A stretch of DNA of 64,000 nucleotides from G963691835 sp963691835 (GTDB taxonomy: Bacteria; Pseudomonadota; Alphaproteobacteria; Thalassobaculales; Thalassobaculaceae). Made by a program: the position numbers and the translations under genes. Shown piece after piece: positions 15,732 through 24,840 of the stretch (position 1 is the stretch's first letter; every line of letters starts with the position of its first letter). The notes under the pieces are model-generated. The model saw only the letters and a program-made list of their open reading frames with translations, ran no database searches and was not told the DNA's origin. The DNA lies in assembly GCA_963691835.1 (NCBI GenBank), contig OY829383.1:372001-436000 (forward strand). Reading direction: 5' to 3'.

Positions 15732-17036
15732 ATGAGTATCTCAGCTGGCCTCTTCGCTGGTGTCGCGGCGGTCTCCGCCGGATCGAGCGCCTTCGGCGTC
15801 ATCTCCGACAACATCGCAAACGCAAACACGATCGGATACAAGGAATCGGAGGCACGGTTCAGCACGCTGGTCACCCGTACGACGACACTGTCGGCCTTCT
15901 CCCCGGGCGGTGTGGTGGCACGGCCGATCTCCAATGCCCAGCAGCAGGGACTGCTTCAAGCGTCGAGTTCCGGAACCGATCTCGCGATCGACGGCAATGG
16001 CTTCTTCGTCGTGAACGCTGCGGCGGTGCCGGGGGACAACGATCAGTACTCGCTGACCCGCGCCGGCTCCTTCAACCCAGACGAAAACGGCCGCCTGGTG
16101 AACACTGCCGGCTATTTCCTCCAGGGCTACATCACCAACGCCGACGGCACTCTGGTAAACTCCACGACGTCGGACCTGTTGACGAGCCTTGAGACCGTCG
16201 ATTTGTCCCAGTTCGGTAGTGCCGCCAACGCGACCGCGACCGTGAACCTTGCGGCCAACCTGCCGGCGGGCGGCGCCACGAGTGCTACGGAAACCACCAA
16301 CATCACGATCTTCGACTCCGAAGGTTTTGACCATCTGGTGACGTTCAACTGGACGAAATCGGCGGCGGCCAACACCTGGACCTACAGCATCGACCTAACG
16401 CGGGACCCGGGCACAAGCAGTGCCTTCACCACCAACGTCGGTGGTCCGTTCACCATGGGTTTCAACGGCAACGGCACACTCAACAGCGTTGCGGGTACGG
16501 TCGGAGCCTCGAACACCACGGCAACCCAGTCGATCACCATCACCAGTGCCCAGTTCGGCAGGAGTGTGTTCCCGAGCACCATCTCCATCGACTTCGGCAT
16601 CTATGATCAGTCGACCGGTCTGTCCCAGTTCGATAGCCCCTATGCCGCATCGCTGCTCAACCAGGACGGCTCCGGTCCGTCGGCATTGACGGGTGTGGAT
16701 ATCAACGACGATGGCTTGGTCTCGGCCCAGTTCGCGAACGGGCAATCACGCGCGATCTATCAGATACCCATAGCCACGGTTCCAGCGCCAACCGAGTTGG
16801 ACCCCTTATCCGGGAACGCCTACATGGTGACGGGTACGTCAGGTGACATCGTGCTCAACACACCGAACTCGGGTGGTTCCGGTAGAATCCAGTCAGGCTC
16901 GCTTGAAGGATCCACTACCGATATCGCCGAGGAATTCACGGATCTGATCATCACGCAGCGGTCGTTCTCCGCGGCCACTCGGGTCATCACGACCGGCGAC
17001 GAACTGCTGAATGAGATCATCAACGTTCGGCGGTAA
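15732..17036 (+). CDS. flgE: Flagellar hook protein FlgE
   Basis: FlgE forms the hook, the universal joint between rod and filament. The 434-residue protein starts MSISAGLFAGVAAVSAGSSA and has the rod/hook signature SDNIANANTIGYKES. GNGFFVVN follows around residue 90, and the C-terminal flagellar basal-body helix at the end (EEFTDLIITQRSFSAATRVI, then DELLNEIINVRR). The ATG at 15732 was preferred to one 21 bases upstream because a GGAG-TAGG ribosome site lies 5-11 bases before it. It is the last gene of the fliK-flgD-flgE operon and is followed by a strong terminator. Confidence 0.95.
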   Translation: MSISAGLFAGVAAVSAGSSAFGVISDNIANANTIGYKESEARFSTLVTRTTTLSAFSPGGVVARPISNAQQQGLLQASSSGTDLAIDGNGFFVVNAAAVPGDNDQYSLTRAGSFNPDENGRLVNTAGYFLQGYITNADGTLVNSTTSDLLTSLETVDLSQFGSAANATATVNLAANLPAGGATSATETTNITIFDSEGFDHLVTFNWTKSAAANTWTYSIDLTRDPGTSSAFTTNVGGPFTMGFNGNGTLNSVAGTVGASNTTATQSITITSAQFGRSVFPSTISIDFGIYDQSTGLSQFDSPYAASLLNQDGSGPSALTGVDINDDGLVSAQFANGQSRAIYQIPIATVPAPTELDPLSGNAYMVTGTSGDIVLNTPNSGGSGRIQSGSLEGSTTDIAEEFTDLIITQRSFSAATRVITTGDELLNEIINVRR

Positions 17037-17067
17037 CACGATCCCCGCAATCGTTACCGCTTTCACT

Positions 17068-17089
17068 GCCTCGGTCTTCGGACCGAGGC
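17068..17089 (+). terminator. Rho-independent terminator after flgE
   Basis: GCCTCGGTC/GACCGAGGC forms a 9-bp stem with a 4-base loop. After one base it runs into seven T residues. Confidence 0.9.
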
Positions 17090-17140
17090 ATTTTTTTGTT
17101 TGGGCGGTCGCCGCAGTGCCTCACCGATCCTTTTGACGGA

Positions 17141-17155
17141 TTAGCGGTTTGTTAA
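17141..17155 (+). promoter_or_regulatory. Candidate CtrA box upstream of sciP
   Basis: TTAG-N7-TTAA differs by one base from the CtrA consensus TTAA-N7-TTAA. It lies 52 bp before the start of a SciP-type gene, a known CtrA target and CtrA antagonist in Caulobacter. Confidence 0.45.
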
Positions 17156-17206
17156 AGGAAATGAGGTTTCATAGGCCCGACAGAGACACTTCTGACGGAT
17201 CAGAAA

Positions 17207-17557
17207 ATGATAGATCGCTCCGATCATGAGACGGAGCGCGACGACCAAGATCGCGCGATATCGGCTGAGGAAACGGGACCGGAGACCGGTTCTCCAGATG
17301 CCGGTACATCCGATCATGCCGATGATCTGCCGCCTGAGAACACGACCCGTTGGGTCGTGCGCCGGAAAGCGCAGGTCGTCCGGGCCATCGACACGGGTCT
17401 AATCGACGAGGACGAGGCCTGCCGCCGCTACAACCTCACCATGGAAGAGCTGCAGTCCTGGCGCAGCTTGATTGATCAGCATGGCCTTCGCGGGCTCAGG
17501 GCGACGAAGGTCCAAGAGTATCGGGACACAAAACGGCCGGCGAAACGCCGCAGGTAG
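17207..17557 (+). CDS. sciP: SciP-type CtrA inhibitor (DUF1153)
   Basis: This 116-residue protein has an acidic N-terminus of about 45 residues. A DUF1153 helix-turn-helix core follows: LPPENTTRWVVRRKAQVVRA, then DEDEACRRYNLTMEELQSWR. In Caulobacter SciP binds DNA and CtrA and blocks CtrA-dependent transcription in swarmer cells. The core is conserved through the tryptophan and paired arginines. The N-terminus is longer than in most relatives and the C-terminus is Lys/Arg-rich. It stands alone after the flgE terminator. A near-consensus CtrA box precedes it, suggesting feedback between cell cycle and flagellar genes. No strong ribosome site is visible, so the start is less certain than the identity. 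Confidence 0.85.
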   Translation: MIDRSDHETERDDQDRAISAEETGPETGSPDAGTSDHADDLPPENTTRWVVRRKAQVVRAIDTGLIDEDEACRRYNLTMEELQSWRSLIDQHGLRGLRATKVQEYRDTKRPAKRRR

Positions 17558-17587
17558 CTGTCTTCACGACCGCCCGGCCCCGCTCCC

Positions 17588-19183
17588 TCAGAGCCGCCGT
17601 GGTGTCCGATCGTATCGGGCAGCGTCCGCCAACAGGTCCGGCAACTCGCCCCCCATGGCGCCGAACAGTTTCTCCCATCCCTCCGCACGCCTTTTTCCGC
17701 GCACGACCAGAGACGGATACCAGGGGTGATGGCCGTCCATCAGCAGCGTTTCCGGAACCGGCAGAGGTCTGAACTCAAGGCCCGGAACATTGAGCGCGCC
17801 CGCCATGCTCCGGACCGATGTGCCCGCACTGATCACGAAATCCATCGCAGCGGTCATCGCCGCCGCCGCTTCCAGATCGTTCCTCTGATCCAGATCGTCG
17901 AAGTGGACGATTGGTTTTCCCATCCGGGCGGCCGCCTCAAGCTCCTCCGGCCGCACGTCGTACTGCAGGTTGACGAATGTGACGTCGGGGGTGTCCAGAA
18001 CCGGCTTCAGATGCTGGATCGTGGCATATTGCGGGTCACGGAAGGCGCCCGCCAACCCACTCCGCCAACAGAGCCCGACATAAGGACCCGGCCCTGCCTC
18101 CGCCAACCGCGCCAGGTAAGTTTCCAGGCGGACTGGGTCCGGAACAAGCCAGCCGCCTGCTTTCGGAAAGGAGTCCTGGTCTCGTCGCATGAACCGTCCA
18201 AGAGACCCGAACGGGCAATTGGCGTCGATCGGGAGGCGCCCCTGTTCTGCGTCAAGGTACCTGAACGGATGTATCTCGGCCGACGGGAATGACCTTTCAA
18301 ACAACGAAACAAGCCTGTCGGTGCACTCGATGATCACGTCTCCGCCGAGTGCGATCGCGTCCGGCAACATGGAAGAGAACCAGATCTCATCGCCAATCCC
18401 CTGCTCCGCCCAGAAGATGATTTTGGATCCCTTGAAATCTCGACCGTTCCAGACAGGCTGCGGGAAGAACCGCGGCGCGCTTCTAAGGCCCGGAGCCTGA
18501 AAGCGCCAATCATAGTGGCGCCAAGCCTCGTCCCAACGCCCGTGGTTCAGAAGATGGAGAGAGTAGTTGAAATGGGCTTGGGGAAAGTCCGGAGACAGGC
18601 CGATCGCTTTCTGGAAGTACGGCTCCGCGTCCAGGAAAGCGCCGACATCCGCCAGGATGGTCGCGTAGTTTACCAGCACACCCGGTTCGTTGGGCGCCAG
18701 CCGGACGGCTTCCCGCGCATACTCCAAAGCGTCCGAGTTCCGGTCCAACCGCGCCATGACGCTTGCGACGTTGTTGTATCCGGCCGGGTTCCGGGGCGCG
18801 AGCTTGACAGTCTTCTTGTACAGCTCGAGCGCCTCCTCGTACGCCTCCTGGTCTTCAAGAATGGTCCCCAAATTGTTCTGAAAGGCGGCATCCTCGGAAT
18901 CTCCCTGAATGGCGCGCCGCATCAGTTCCACACCAACAGTCGCCCGCCCGGTCCGTGTGGCAAGCAGGCCCATCCCATGCAAGGCGGCCGGATGCTCGAC
19001 ATTGGCGTTCAAGACAGACCGGAACTTCTGGTTCGCCGCCTCGTAGTCGCCGGCATTCAGCAGGTGCATACCCTGGTCGACCGCGGCCGCATGCGCCCGG
19101 TTGCCGATACGCATCTCCGTCCGCCGGCCCGCCGCATCGCGGATGCGTGCGCCCTTACGACCTGGCTTGCTGCGTTTGGCCAT
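17588..19183 (-). CDS. TPR protein with C-terminal glycosyltransferase-like domain, second copy
   Basis: The 531-residue protein starts with a Lys/Arg-rich segment (to about 25). About five TPR units follow (residues 35-230; LLNAGDYEAANQKFRSVL, FQNNLGTILEDQEAYEEALE). The C-terminal domain matches that of 1501-3453: FWAEQGIGDEIWFSSMLPDA, YVGLCWRSG, FVNLQYDV and SAGTSVRSMAGALNVPGLEF. It is cytoplasmic by prediction. Divergent from fliF and convergent with sciP, it again sits among flagellar genes. Flagellin glycosylation is the natural hypothesis, but substrate and activity are not shown by the sequence. Confidence 0.75.
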   Translation of the reverse strand: MAKRSKPGRKGARIRDAAGRRTEMRIGNRAHAAAVDQGMHLLNAGDYEAANQKFRSVLNANVEHPAALHGMGLLATRTGRATVGVELMRRAIQGDSEDAAFQNNLGTILEDQEAYEEALELYKKTVKLAPRNPAGYNNVASVMARLDRNSDALEYAREAVRLAPNEPGVLVNYATILADVGAFLDAEPYFQKAIGLSPDFPQAHFNYSLHLLNHGRWDEAWRHYDWRFQAPGLRSAPRFFPQPVWNGRDFKGSKIIFWAEQGIGDEIWFSSMLPDAIALGGDVIIECTDRLVSLFERSFPSAEIHPFRYLDAEQGRLPIDANCPFGSLGRFMRRDQDSFPKAGGWLVPDPVRLETYLARLAEAGPGPYVGLCWRSGLAGAFRDPQYATIQHLKPVLDTPDVTFVNLQYDVRPEELEAAARMGKPIVHFDDLDQRNDLEAAAAMTAAMDFVISAGTSVRSMAGALNVPGLEFRPLPVPETLLMDGHHPWYPSLVVRGKRRAEGWEKLFGAMGGELPDLLADAARYDRTPRRL

Positions 19184-19372
19184 AACCCCTCACCTCTTAA
19201 TGTCGGCTGGAAATTGCTTGTCGTAATTTATTGTTTCGTTTCTAAGAATCCTAAGATAACATCACTGGGAAATTTTTGCCTAGTCGGACCTTTACGGATG
19301 ACCAAAAAAATTATATAAAATTTTCTATAAATTATCACCGACAACCGGTGAAGCTCGCGGGGAAGTAGGAAC

Positions 19373-21064
19373 ATGAACCCATTCTCTGATCTCGTCCGTA
19401 ACCTTGGCCCGGTCCGGATAGCGGCTCTGGGCGGCACGGCAATCGCGGTGCTCGGGTTTTTCATCTTCCTGGCGACGCGTCTGTCGACCGGGAGCATGGC
19501 CCTCCTTTACGGCGATCTCGAGATTGCGGACAGCGGATCCATCGTCCAGCAGCTTGAGTCCCAGAACATTCCCTATGAGATCCGGGCGGGCGGCACGCAG
19601 GTCTATGTCCCCTCCGATCAGGTGCTTCGACTGCGCGTCTCTCTCGCGGGCCAAGGCCTGCCGGGCGGCGGGTCCATGGGTTACGAGGTTTTCGACCAGA
19701 GCCAGGCCCTCGGCACCACGAACTTCGTCCAGAACGTCAATCTTGTCCGCGCGCTTGAGGGCGAGTTGTCCCGGACCATCGCCTCAATCCGGAACGTCCG
19801 GGGGGCGCGGGTCCACCTGGTTCTGCCGCAGCGGGAACTCTTCAGCCGCGATCGCCGCAAGCCGAGCGCGTCTGTCGTCCTTCAGGTCCAGGGTTCAGGC
19901 CGCCTTGGGAAGGAGCAGGTCAGCTCCATCCAGCATCTTGTTGCGGCCGCTGTCCCTGAACTTGGGCCTGAATCAGTTTCCGTCCTGGACGATCGCGGAC
20001 AGTTGCTGGCCCGTGGGTTCGGTGAGGAAGGCTCCGCGCAGTTGGCGGCAGAGAACGCGGATGAGATGCGGATCGCCCATGAGGATCGCATTCGCCGCCA
20101 GATCGAGGAGTTGATCGAGCGGACGGTCGGCCGAGGCCGGGTGCGCGCCGAGGTCACCGCGGACCTAGATTTCGCCCGTGTCACCGAGAATGCGGAACGA
20201 TACGATCCCGACTCCGCGGTTGCCCGATCCACCCAGAACCTGGCCGAGGAAGAGCGGAACACCGACCAGAACAGGGTTTCCACCGTCTCCGTGGAAAACA
20301 ACCTGCCTGAATCCCAGGTCGGCGCGGACGGCGGCGAGACGTCTTCCAGCGAGCGCAACCGGACCGAGGAGACGGTGAACTTCGAGATTTCCCGAACCGT
20401 GACAAACACCATTCGGGAGACCGGAACCCTGCGGCGGCTTTCGGTCGCGGTTTTGGTGGACTACGGCTTCACCGAAGATGAAGACGGCAATCGCACCTAC
20501 TCCCCTCGTCCGCCCGAAGAAATCGAGCAGATTGAGTCTCTCGTCCGGTCGGCCGTTGGTTACGACGCGAATAGGGGCGATTCGATCGAGGTGGTGAACA
20601 TGAGGTTCGCCCCGCTGGAGCGGGTTGACCTTGACGACGGATCCCTTCTGTTCGGCATCTCGAAAGAAGAATTCCTTCAACTCGCCGAGGTTCTGGTTCT
20701 TGGTGTCGTCGGTCTCCTCGTGATCCTGCTGGTCGTCCGGCCGGTTCTCACAAGGCTGTTCGAGTCCATGCCGACAACGCTTGCCGCCGGCACAGCCGGT
20801 GGTCCCGGCGGGGCTCTGAGCGGCGAGGCCATCGCAGCGCTGACCGGCCCGACGGGTTCCGCCTCCGATATGGCCGATCTGCTTGAGGCGGAGGAGGAAG
20901 AAGAGAACCTCCTCGACCAGATGATCGACATCAACCAGGTCGAAGGGCGTGTCCGGGCATCCTCGCTCAAGAAGATCGGTGAGATCGTCGACAAGCATCC
21001 GGAAGAAGCGGTCGCCATCATCCGCAACTGGATGTACCAAGAGAGTGGCACCAACGTGAGCTGA
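19373..21064 (+). CDS. fliF: Flagellar MS-ring protein FliF
   Basis: FliF forms the MS ring in the inner membrane, the base for the rotor and export gate. The 563 residues show an N-terminal TM helix (about 15-40) and the YscJ/FliF lipoprotein-like domain (about 45-220, with LRVSLAGQGLPGGGSMGYEV and VRALEGELSRTI). A long periplasmic part and a second TM helix (about 436-457) follow. The C-terminal FliG-binding tail is VRASSLKKIGEIVDKHPEEA followed by VAIIRNW. It begins the fliF-fliH-fliN-motA-like-flbD-flhA series. fliG, normally next to it, is absent. Confidence 0.97.
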   Translation: MNPFSDLVRNLGPVRIAALGGTAIAVLGFFIFLATRLSTGSMALLYGDLEIADSGSIVQQLESQNIPYEIRAGGTQVYVPSDQVLRLRVSLAGQGLPGGGSMGYEVFDQSQALGTTNFVQNVNLVRALEGELSRTIASIRNVRGARVHLVLPQRELFSRDRRKPSASVVLQVQGSGRLGKEQVSSIQHLVAAAVPELGPESVSVLDDRGQLLARGFGEEGSAQLAAENADEMRIAHEDRIRRQIEELIERTVGRGRVRAEVTADLDFARVTENAERYDPDSAVARSTQNLAEEERNTDQNRVSTVSVENNLPESQVGADGGETSSSERNRTEETVNFEISRTVTNTIRETGTLRRLSVAVLVDYGFTEDEDGNRTYSPRPPEEIEQIESLVRSAVGYDANRGDSIEVVNMRFAPLERVDLDDGSLLFGISKEEFLQLAEVLVLGVVGLLVILLVVRPVLTRLFESMPTTLAAGTAGGPGGALSGEAIAALTGPTGSASDMADLLEAEEEEENLLDQMIDINQVEGRVRASSLKKIGEIVDKHPEEAVAIIRNWMYQESGTNVS

Positions 21065-21105
21065 CCGGTTTGCATGCAGCTGGCTGAGCGGGGGATAGCA
21101 GGCGG

Positions 21106-21969
21106 ATGAAGAGAAAGGCGAAGCCCTTCGGGTTCGACACCTTCTTCGATGAGGAGATCATCAAGCGTCTCCGCGAAGAGGAGGAGGCGCGTCGGCTCGC
21201 CGAAGAGGAAGCCGCCGAGAACCGCCCTCCGACCTTCACAGAAGAGGAACTGGCGACCGCGCAGGAGCAGAGCCATGCACAGGGTCGTCAGGAAGGCATG
21301 GCCGACGCCATGGCGAGCGTCGAGCAGCAGGTGGCGCTTACTCTTGATGCGATCTTCAACCGCATGGGCGGCCTGATCGAAGATCAGAAGCAGTGGGCCC
21401 AAGAGACACATCACGACGCACTGCTGCTGGCGGCGACGATCATGCGAAAGATCGCGCCGGAGCTGACACGGGGGACGGAACTTCCCCAGATTGAGCATGT
21501 GATCAACGAGGCCTTCAGCTTTCTGACCGAACAGCCCAAGGTGATGATCCGCGTGGCGGCCGAGTTTGAGGCACCGCTCAAAGACAAAGTTCATCTGATG
21601 GCGTCACGCGTGGGGTACGAGGGGCAGGTTGTCCTGGTCGGCGACCCGGAACTCGCGGCGACGGATTGCCGTGTCTCCTGGGCCGCCGGAGCGGTCGAAC
21701 GTTCCTTGGATGAAGTCTGGAACCAGATCGACGACGTGGTCGAGCGCACCCTAAAGGCCCTCCCGCCGCGATCGCGTCAGTTTACGGATGTTGCCGAAGA
21801 AGCAGTTGCCACACCCAGCGAGACGGCCGTCCCGACGGTTGACGACGCGCCCGCTGTTGAGGACGCGCCGCAGGAAGACGCGCCCGCCGGTTCCGTTGCA
21901 CATGGCGAAGCAGACACACCGCAAGTCGAAGAGCCGGCACCCGAGATGGCTGAGAGTGCCGCCACCTGA
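21106..21969 (+). CDS. fliH: Flagellar export ATPase regulator FliH
   Basis: This 287-residue protein has the FliH layout. A basic start (MKRKAKPFGFDTFFDEE) is followed by a long Glu/Ala-rich helical stretch with coiled-coil character (residues 20-90) and a C-terminal V/E-type domain (about 100-225, MRKIAPELTRGTELPQIEHV). A Pro/Glu/Ala-rich tail is probably disordered. FliH forms a stalk that regulates the ATPase FliI and docks it at the export gate. Its position between fliF and fliN matches FlbE in Caulobacter. Assignment rests on architecture and order, since FliH is poorly conserved. Confidence 0.85.
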   Translation: MKRKAKPFGFDTFFDEEIIKRLREEEEARRLAEEEAAENRPPTFTEEELATAQEQSHAQGRQEGMADAMASVEQQVALTLDAIFNRMGGLIEDQKQWAQETHHDALLLAATIMRKIAPELTRGTELPQIEHVINEAFSFLTEQPKVMIRVAAEFEAPLKDKVHLMASRVGYEGQVVLVGDPELAATDCRVSWAAGAVERSLDEVWNQIDDVVERTLKALPPRSRQFTDVAEEAVATPSETAVPTVDDAPAVEDAPQEDAPAGSVAHGEADTPQVEEPAPEMAESAAT

Positions 21970-21994
21970 TTCACCGCCATGAGAGGAGACACAC

Positions 21995-22348
21995 ATGGCT
22001 GACGACAACGAACTCAACCTCGCCGATTTCGACGGCGACACCATGGACGAAGAAGATATCGAGGAAGTCTTCAACGACGACAAGCAAGCCTCGATCACCG
22101 CGCGGGAACTGGAAGCGGTCTATGACATTCCGGTTCAAGTCTCGGCCGTGCTCGGCAAGTCGTCCATGCAGGTCAGCCAGCTTCTGAAGCTGGGTCGTGG
22201 CGCTGTCGTCGAACTGGACCGCAAGGTCGGGGAGGCAATCGACATCTACGTGAACAACCGCCTCGTCGCCCGTGGCGAAGTGGTGATCGTGGATGAACGC
22301 CTCGGCGTGACCATGACGGAAATCATCAAGTCCGACCGCCCAGCATAA
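21995..22348 (+). CDS. fliN: Flagellar motor switch protein FliN
   Basis: This 117-residue protein has an acidic N-terminus of about 35 residues. The SpoA/FliN domain follows: YDIPVQVSAVLGKSSMQVSQ, then GAVVELDRKVGEAIDIYVNN and RLVARGEVVIVDERLGV. FliN forms the lower C-ring of the rotor, where CheY-P and FliH bind. The length is typical. It is 25 bp downstream of fliH with a GAGAGGAG ribosome site. Confidence 0.97.
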   Translation: MADDNELNLADFDGDTMDEEDIEEVFNDDKQASITARELEAVYDIPVQVSAVLGKSSMQVSQLLKLGRGAVVELDRKVGEAIDIYVNNRLVARGEVVIVDERLGVTMTEIIKSDRPA

Positions 22349-22386
22349 TCGTGCTGACGGATTGAGTATCGGACAGGGACGCGCCG

Positions 22387-23250
22387 ATGGCAGAAAACAT
22401 CGACATCGCGGATGAGGAAGCCCCGCAGATCACGCCGCGGCGGGGACCGGCTGTCGTAACCGTGCCGCCCAGTGGCGCGTCTATCGACATTGCCCTGCTC
22501 TTCGGCGTTGTGGGGGCGTTTGCCCTGGTCCTGACAGCCTTGCTGACGGGCGGCTCAATCGGCGCGTTCTACAATGCGCCCGCCCTGCTCATCGTGTTTC
22601 TGGGCACCTTCGCCGTCACAACAATCTCGTTCAGCCTTGCGGAGGTCACGGGGGCGATCGGCTCCATGTTCCGGTCGATCTTCCCTAAGAAACGAGACCC
22701 GGCGCGGGCGTGCGAGCGCGTTCTGGAGCTGTCCGGCATCGCCCGTGATCGTGGGATTCTCGCACTTGACGCGGTGCTGCCGCAGATCGCCACCGAGGCT
22801 TATCTCCAGAAGGGCATCGCGCTCGCGGTTGATGGCGCGACGCCGGAAGAGATCGAGAGGGTTCTGGCAAACGAGATCGATATCGTCGATGAGCACCGCT
22901 TGAGGGAAGCGGCCGTTCTGCGCCGCGCCGCGGAAGTGGCACCCGCCATGGGATTGATCGGAACACTGGTCGGTCTCATCCAGATGCTCGCGAACCTGGA
23001 CGATCCGAGTTCGATCGGACCGGCAATGGCAGTTGCGCTGCTGACCACCTTCTACGGGGCCGTGATGGCGTACATGGTCTTCGCGCCCATCGCGGCGAAG
23101 CTGGAGCGGAACGCGGACGAGGAAAACCTGGAGCTGCGGATTTACCTGGCCGGCGCCGCATCAATCGCGCGCCTGGAGCGGCCGAGGACGTTGGAAACCT
23201 ATCTCAACACGATGCTGCCGCCCTCCAGGCGGCTGTCGATTTTCGAATGA
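22387..23250 (+). CDS. MotA/TolQ/ExbB-family proton channel protein
   Basis: The 287-residue protein has TM helices around 40-58, 66-88, 190-212 and 220-243. MotA-family signatures are present: RRAAEVAPAMGLIGTLVGLI, then GPAMAVALLTTFYGAVMAYM. It resembles the PomA/MotA-like stator proteins found next to flbD in many alphaproteobacterial clusters. No MotB-type partner with a peptidoglycan-binding domain follows in the window, so the ion channel must pair with a product encoded elsewhere. It lies in the fliN-flbD interval of the operon. Stator function is likely but not certain. Confidence 0.85.
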   Translation: MAENIDIADEEAPQITPRRGPAVVTVPPSGASIDIALLFGVVGAFALVLTALLTGGSIGAFYNAPALLIVFLGTFAVTTISFSLAEVTGAIGSMFRSIFPKKRDPARACERVLELSGIARDRGILALDAVLPQIATEAYLQKGIALAVDGATPEEIERVLANEIDIVDEHRLREAAVLRRAAEVAPAMGLIGTLVGLIQMLANLDDPSSIGPAMAVALLTTFYGAVMAYMVFAPIAAKLERNADEENLELRIYLAGAASIARLERPRTLETYLNTMLPPSRRLSIFE

Positions 23251-23293
23251 GCCGGCTGGCAAAAGCCGGACTGCTGGTTCGATAGGAGTAGAG

Positions 23294-24799
23294 TTGATGC
23301 GATTGTTGATCGTCGGAACCCTGGGGGGCCATATCGGAACGGCCGGGCAGATCGCGATCAAGAGCGGTGCCAAGGTCAATCACGTCGATACGATCGATGC
23401 GGGCCTGGACGTGCTGCGCGGCGGCCAAGGGGCCGACGTGGTAATGATTGACGTCACGCTCCCCGTTGCGAAGTTCATGCGGAGCATCAAGGAAGAGCGG
23501 ATTAACACCCCGGTCGTGGCCTGTGGCGTGTCGAACGACCCGGATGCGGCGGTCAGCGCCATCAAGGCGGGCGCTCAGGAATACATCCCCCTTCCTCCAA
23601 ACCCGGAACTTATCGCCGCCGTTCTTGCGGCGGTCTCGGAAGAGCAGACCTCCGTTATCTGGCGCGATCCGGTGATGGGTGCCACGCTCAAGCTCGCCGA
23701 TCAGATTGCCCCCTCGGACGCGAGTGTGCTGATCACTGGAGAGAGCGGTACAGGTAAGGAAGTGATGGCGCGGCACATCCATGTGAAAAGCCGCCGGGCG
23801 TCTCAGAACTTCGTCTCGGTCAATTGCGCCGCGATCCCCGACAATCTGCTTGAGTCCGAGCTTTTCGGCCACGAGAAGGGGGCGTTCACGGGTGCGGTGA
23901 CCCGGCGGATCGGCAAGTTCGAGGAAGCCCATGGCGGCACGCTGCTTCTCGACGAGATCAGCGAAATGGACATCCGGCTTCAGGCCAAACTGCTGCGCGC
24001 GATCCAGGAGCGGGAAATCGACCGGGTCGGCGGAACCCAGCCGGTCAAGGTCGACATTCGTGTCGTTGCGACCTCGAACCGCGATCTGGAGCAGCATGTC
24101 CGCGATGGAAACTTCCGGGAGGATCTGTATTTCCGGCTGAACGTCTTCAACCTTCAGCTTCCCGCCCTCCGGGATCGCCCCGGCGACATCAAAGTGCTGT
24201 CCGAGTTCTTCGCCAAGAAATACGCCGAAGCCAATGGTCTGCCGAACCGGGCGATCGGCGCGGATGCGCTCGCCAAACTGGAGGCCCATCTGTGGCGTGG
24301 CAATGTGCGGGAGCTTGAGAATACGATGCATCGGGCTGTTTTGCTGGCATCCGGCGCCGAAATCGACGCTGGCGCCGTCCTTTTGACGGGCGAGTCTCTC
24401 GCGCCTGAAGCATCGACCCCCCAACCGCCGATCTCCGTGGCACGACCGACCGCTCCGGCACCGGCTCCCGCCGTACCGGAACCGGCAGCGCCTGCTGCTC
24501 CTCAAGCCCCGATCGCTCCGCAGGCGCCGGTATCACCTGCATCTCCCGCACCGGACATGGAAGAGCCCGCAACAGCCGACGCCGATGGTGGTGTGGCAAC
24601 GCTTGTTGGACGAACGGTCGCCGACGTGGAAAAGCAACTCATCATCGACACACTGAAGCATTGCTTTGGCAATCGAACCCATGCCGCCAACATTCTCGGC
24701 ATTTCCATCAGAACGCTGCGCAACAAGCTCAAGGCCTATTCCGAGGAAGGTGTGCCCGTGCCCCCGCCCGCGGGTGAGGCCGACCGGGCCATGGTCTGA
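23294..24799 (+). CDS. flbD: Sigma54-dependent flagellar regulator FlbD
   Basis: The 501-residue protein has a degenerate receiver domain (1-118), an AAA+ domain (about 130-370) and a Fis-type HTH (about 440-490). Walker A is GESGTGKE (149-156), the sigma54-contact loop is GAFTGA (near 196), and the HTH reads NRTHAANILGISIRTLRNKL. A Pro/Ala-rich linker of about 65 residues joins AAA+ and HTH. The receiver lacks the acidic pair (LLIVGT instead of DD) and the conserved lysine, although an Asp remains in VVMIDV. This fits FlbD of Caulobacter, controlled by FliX rather than by phosphotransfer. It probably activates the sigma54 promoters seen at 1364, 12681 and 12952. Confidence 0.92.
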   Translation: MMRLLIVGTLGGHIGTAGQIAIKSGAKVNHVDTIDAGLDVLRGGQGADVVMIDVTLPVAKFMRSIKEERINTPVVACGVSNDPDAAVSAIKAGAQEYIPLPPNPELIAAVLAAVSEEQTSVIWRDPVMGATLKLADQIAPSDASVLITGESGTGKEVMARHIHVKSRRASQNFVSVNCAAIPDNLLESELFGHEKGAFTGAVTRRIGKFEEAHGGTLLLDEISEMDIRLQAKLLRAIQEREIDRVGGTQPVKVDIRVVATSNRDLEQHVRDGNFREDLYFRLNVFNLQLPALRDRPGDIKVLSEFFAKKYAEANGLPNRAIGADALAKLEAHLWRGNVRELENTMHRAVLLASGAEIDAGAVLLTGESLAPEASTPQPPISVARPTAPAPAPAVPEPAAPAAPQAPIAPQAPVSPASPAPDMEEPATADADGGVATLVGRTVADVEKQLIIDTLKHCFGNRTHAANILGISIRTLRNKLKAYSEEGVPVPPPAGEADRAMV

Positions 24800-24840
24800 T
24801 CTAAGCGACCGGGTCAACTCGCCGGAGTGAGACGGAGCGA

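Noticed and set aside
19266..19279. Sigma54-like TGGGAAATTTTTGC before fliF
   Set aside because: GG and GC are spaced by 9 rather than 10 bases; not strong enough to annotate.
22387..23250. Type VI or Tol system TolQ
   Set aside because: Flagellar operon context and MotA-like length favour a stator-type protein.
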